From Brienomyrus brachyistius (Eukaryota > Chordata > Actinopteri > Osteoglossiformes > Mormyridae), in assembly GCF_023856365.1 (NCBI RefSeq), contig NW_026042679.1, positions 1-64,000 of the forward strand: 64,000 nucleotides of DNA, read 5' to 3'. The first letter of the stretch is position 1; each line of letters opens with the position of its first letter. The position numbers and the translations under genes were made by a program. The notes beneath the pieces were generated by a model. The model was not told where the DNA came from and made no database searches. It saw nothing but the letters and a program-made list of their open reading frames with translations. Of this stretch, positions 59,812-64,000 are shown piece after piece.

Positions 59812-60529
59812 AGCACTAAAGCTACAGATTACTGGGTGGCCGAGAGGTCTGTGAAATTTGGAGGGTCAGTAGCTTGCCTGGGAACCCTTAGCATTCAGCG
59901 AAAACTGAACAGAGAGGCCTGTAGCAGGGTTGTCTAATTTGTTTAGCTGGCTGGCATAAGATTTTCAGTTTGAAACAAGTATGCACACAGATTTACATGT
60001 ACGTAACAGTTTTATTACCTTGTAAATAGTTTTCAGGGTTTTCAAAGTACCCCAGTGCATTTGATATAGCGAATTTTAGGTTTATAATGAAATAATATAG
60101 ATTTGCCCTAAGATTTAATAAGTCTTCTTGCGTGAGCGTGAGAGTCTGAAGGTGTGAGTGTCACACCAAATGGGTGAGAGCTGGCAACCCTGGCTCTGTT
60201 CAGTAGCCTCAGAAATTCTTTCGAACTTTCCAAACACAGCTGATGGAAATCAATGGACGCAAAGGTTCTCAGTGACCATTTTAGCTTGTTTTTAGACTAA
60301 AGGCCTATGATGGATCTTTGGAATGTTGCGGAGATACGAATGCTGAGGACAGCATACTTTGTGCTGTGAGTGTTATGTTAACCATGTAAACAAAGAGGAA
60401 GTACACAGTCCAACCAGATACTATATTGAAATGCTAACAAGTTTTTAAATATTTTTATTCAAGTGACTTTAAGTCTGGATAATGTTTTTAATGGTTGGAA
60501 ACGTGTGTATTACTGTATAATTAAATAAT

Positions 60530-61769
60530 TAAACTTCTGAAATGGCCGCTCAGTGCAGGAGGAGGCTGCAAACCTGAAGAGGCACACAACCGTATGGGTG
60601 GGGCAGGGGATCAATGGTGTGAGGTAGAGGACCAGGGCAGTGGGATTGCAGTGGCACAAGGGCAACCGTGTGGTCATCATGGGCTCCTCCAATGGCAGCT
60701 TCAGGTAAGTCGCTCTGATAAACCCCGTTAGACTCCAGTGAAGTGAGTGAGGCTGCAGCGCTACACTGGAGGGGACACATGTGGGCTCAGGGGCCCATGT
60801 GACTGTAGCAGAGGAAGGGATCTCTAGCTGATGTGGAGGTACAGGCCCAGTGGCAGTAAGGGGTGGGCAGTCAGCTGCAGAGGCTGCGGGGCCAGCGGCC
60901 CCACTGTACACATGGACCGCAGGGAATCTCAGCATGTTGTGCCCAAAGTCCAGCACACATGCCGTGCTCCGGGGGAAATTCAGGCCCAGGATGGAGGGAT
61001 CGAGCATGTCAGCCATCCACATAGTTACTATTCACAACTAAACCCCCCATGTCAAAAGGGAACAACCCCGTCCCTCTTAAAGGGGCCAGGTCACCAGTCA
61101 TTGTTCTCACCTGCACCAATGTCAGTTCTAGACAGTGTCTGGTCTCACCAGGGTTGCAGTGGAACCTGTATGGACTAGGGCAGTACATGCGACTCACATC
61201 ACTATGGTGGGTATGTGACAGAAGTTGCCTCTGTGAGTCCAATCCGTAGTCACAACCTCTGCAGCAGGTGGCAGCAGGGCCACCTCCCCGGTGTCAACAA
61301 GGAAGTTCCGGAAATTAACCTTGTTGGCCCACATCTTCCCGGCTATGCGTGCCCTTGGCGGAACCCTGGGTGGCAGTGAACTTGGGACACTGTCTGAGGA
61401 TTGAGGGGTGGGGGGGGGTGCTGCTGCCTGTCAGCCTACAGGCAGTCTGCCTCCAGGAAGTAAACCTGAGGGCCTGGGTCCTCCAAGCCCTTTGGCGTTT
61501 ACAGCTTGGTTGATTTCTCCCGCCTCGTTCCCCGCCACCTTGCTGCCCACAATTTCTCTCTCCAAAGCCAGTTCCAGGGCCTCGTCTAGGGACGCAGAGG
61601 GGTTGGCTGTGTCTGAATGTGAGCTATCTGGGGTTAAGTGTCTAGATAAACTGATCCCTGGCCAGTTCACTCTGTACTGATAGAGCCATGTGAGCACAGA
61701 CACGCCTACACAACCCCTTGATATCATTAAGCAGGATGCAGAGAGACTCATTTGACTCAGTCCCTGCAC
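60530..61769 (-). mobile_element. Ty3/Gypsy gag-protease remnant (unit C)
   Basis: Same remnant as 12700-13949, with the same breaks. Confidence 0.75.
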
Positions 61770-62603
61770 CTATTGTTTAACTGAGAGGGCAGAAGTCCTC
61801 ACACTGCCCACAGCGATTCTGCAGGGCACTGACCAGTGTCTCATCCAGGGGCTCAAGCAACCAGCAGTGTACACCTCAGAAAAACATGTGTGACAACCCT
61901 GAGGACCTGCTTGCATACCACAATGGTATCCCATCTCCCCTTGCTCTTTGAAGGGGTACCACCCATCCAGTATAGTTATCACTGGGCTATCACAATGTCA
62001 TCACAATACTAAAGACTGAAACAAAGCCGTGAGGTCAGACCCTCTGTATACAGCACACAGTCTCACCCTCACATCCTGTATGACCACATTTCTGCTGTTC
62101 ACATGGCATTTCTCCAGCTTCCATTGCCCTGCAATGGACTGACGTGCTGTTGAAGGTCTACCTCACTTTACACTTTGCCCATGTCTTGTGTGTATACCCT
62201 GTCCGCTCCTAACGTGTATTTAGTTTGTGTAAATCTATCACTGCATCTGCATTTCGCAGTTCAGCTTCTGACAACATTGTGTTTCCCATCTGTGTATTTG
62301 GGTTCGGTGCTTGTTGGGTGCCTGTCGTGGTCCTTCTATTTACAATTGTACGCGGGGCGCCAATTCATCTTCTTTATTCATCATGAATATTTTAATTCAT
62401 TAATGCAGGAGTCTGTGATAAATCGCTATCAGCATTTGGTTTATAATGGCCAATTAATGATAACTAAAAAGAAACAGAGAGACTGAAGACACAACTTTCA
62501 ACCATGATATGAGTGCTGTTGCTGCATAATTTGTCCACCAGGGGTCACAGCGCAACCCCCATCTCGGCAAGATGGATGACTTGAAATATGTTTCTATATC
62601 AAG

Positions 62604-63785
62604 TTGAATTATTTTTATTTCTATAGCACATTTAAAAACAATCTATGTTGTGCCAAAGTGCTGTAGGTCAAAATAATATAAATATATAGTAAAAGTAGAG
62701 ACATTGGCCAATGTTACACAATGTTACACAAAAAAATAATCAGAATCAGACTGTGGTTTATTGCCAAGTAGGTTGACCCTACAAGGAATTCTTTTTGGTA
62801 TAATGGTGCTCCATGGAAAAACAAGACTAAGCAACAACCAAGTTCAAAAAACAGTGCAAAAGTTATACAATAATCTAGTAATAAATATAAAATCACTATA
62901 AATGTTAAATACATGATGTGCAAAGCAGAATAGTCAGATTAAATAGATAAATAAAATGTGTTCCTGTGTGTGCAGGGTCAGTACAGAGATGCATCTAATA
63001 AGAAGCGGTGTAAGGCTGAATTAGCTCCGAGACGGACTGGGGACCTATGCCATGTATCGCCTTAGAAAGAAATAAGAAATCTTTAAACTGTATTCTCAGA
63101 AATTCTCAAAACTTAACAGGTAGCCAATGCAATGCAGCCAACACAGGGGAAATTTGGTGTCTATTTTTTGTTGAGAGCCTGGTAGCACCGTTTTGAACAA
63201 GGTGTAGTCAGAATAAAGATGCTTCTGGTAAACCTGGGTACAGAGAACGGCAGTAACCCAATCAGGATAAAAGCAGGAGTAACTCTCCAGGTCTTTGGCT
63301 GAAAGGTGTGGTTTAAGCCAGGCTATTGAACTCAGCTGACAGAAACACCCCTTCACAACAGCATTTATTTGTTTATCAAACTCAGTGATGAATCAAAGAT
63401 GACACCAAGATTTTTAGTATGTGACTGGAAGTTTTCTGAATGAGGCCCTAATTGTTCTCTGAGATCATGAACAGTGACCAGAACTCATTACCTCTGTCTT
63501 GTTTTCATTAATCTGGACGAAAGTCATTGCTGTCCTGTTCTTAATATCCTCCAGACAGTTAGAAAGGGCCACCAGAGAGCAGCAGTCACCAGGTTTTAAT
63601 GGCAGATAGAGCTGCGTATCACCAGCATAGCAATGATATTTTACATAATAACGTTCACAAATAGAGCCCAAAGGAAGCATGTATAGAGGGAATATGAGAG
63701 GGCCTGTATCACAGGACTGGATATGTTTACAAGTAAGGCCATAGTACTTAAGGGGTGTGGCCATCCCACACAGTGACAAGCCCAT
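62604..63785 (-). mobile_element. L2-like LINE remnant with reverse transcriptase fragment (unit C)
   Basis: Same remnant; the translated reverse transcriptase fragment is identical to unit A. Confidence 0.8.
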
Positions 63786-64000
63786 TCATTCACCTCATCT
63801 AGGCCTTTTACTAGGGATTTAAGGTCCTGGTTTTCCTCTCAGACCCTAGAGCACACTGCCAGGCTCAGATTCCCGATCCCACATCCTGCTGAAGCCCTTC
63901 CCAAGATCAGACACTAGTTTTGTTTTCCTTGTTCTTATAGTAAAATGATGGTCTTTGACTTCTATACATCATCACTGTTCTGTTAATTACACATGACCTA

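Larger units (their letters stand above)
45250..64000. repeat. Tandem segmental duplication, unit C (partial)
   Basis: Third copy, cut by the window end at a point equivalent to 16181 of unit A, so its Ig domain and transmembrane exons are not visible. It carries one large private insertion, a foldback piggyBac-like element at 52865-55422. Small private marks include a 7 bp difference near 49784 and single-base changes throughout. Confidence 0.95.

Overview
The window looks like teleost fish genomic DNA. It holds remnants of fish-type L2/CR1-like LINEs, a Tc1-like transposon, a Ty3/Gypsy solo LTR, an L1-like LINE, a piggyBac-like element, tRNA-head-like SINE pieces, CA and GATG microsatellites, and exons of a CD300/CMRF35-like (pIgR-like) immunoglobulin-superfamily receptor of the kind fish carry in expanded clusters. 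There is no prokaryotic gene organisation. The only long open frames belong to a LINE.

Large-scale layout: three head-to-tail copies of one unit of about 19.3 kb. Unit A is 1-19290, unit B 19291-45249 and unit C 45250-64000 (cut by the window end). Copies are nearly identical by eye. B is longer because it carries a 5.7 kb L1-like insertion (35688-41366), a 763 bp insertion inside an Ig exon (41898-42660), a 248 bp insertion (33990-34237) and a 161 bp local duplication. C carries a 2.56 kb foldback piggyBac insertion (52865-55422).

Order inside each unit, with unit A coordinates: solo LTR (221-507); GATG-tailed LINE/SINE 3' end (851-975); diverged 139 bp direct repeats; leader exon of a CD300/pIgR-like gene (2997-3036); exon-like frame of unknown origin (3340-3529); inverted leader remnant (4264-4295); LINE tail (4634-4950); paired hairpin repeat with CA tracts (4969-5536); a compact promoter with CCAAT boxes and a perfect RFX X-box, followed by a possible two-exon small gene (6060-7273); GC-rich repeat (7439-8575); Tc1-like remnant (10024-11414); LINE tail (11415-11990); Gypsy gag/protease remnant (12700-13949); L2-like LINE remnant (14785-15966); Ig domain 1, Ig domain 2 and transmembrane exons (16268-18965).

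The immune receptor copies seen here look like pseudogenes. Ig domain 1 has two in-frame stops and a frameshift shared by A and B, and domain 2 is frameshifted. The Ig exons of C lie just past the window end. The best candidate for an unrecognised functional gene is the X-box promoter unit near 6.2-7.3 kb, repeated in B and C. I identified no complete host gene with confidence, no tRNA or rRNA gene and no CRISPR array.
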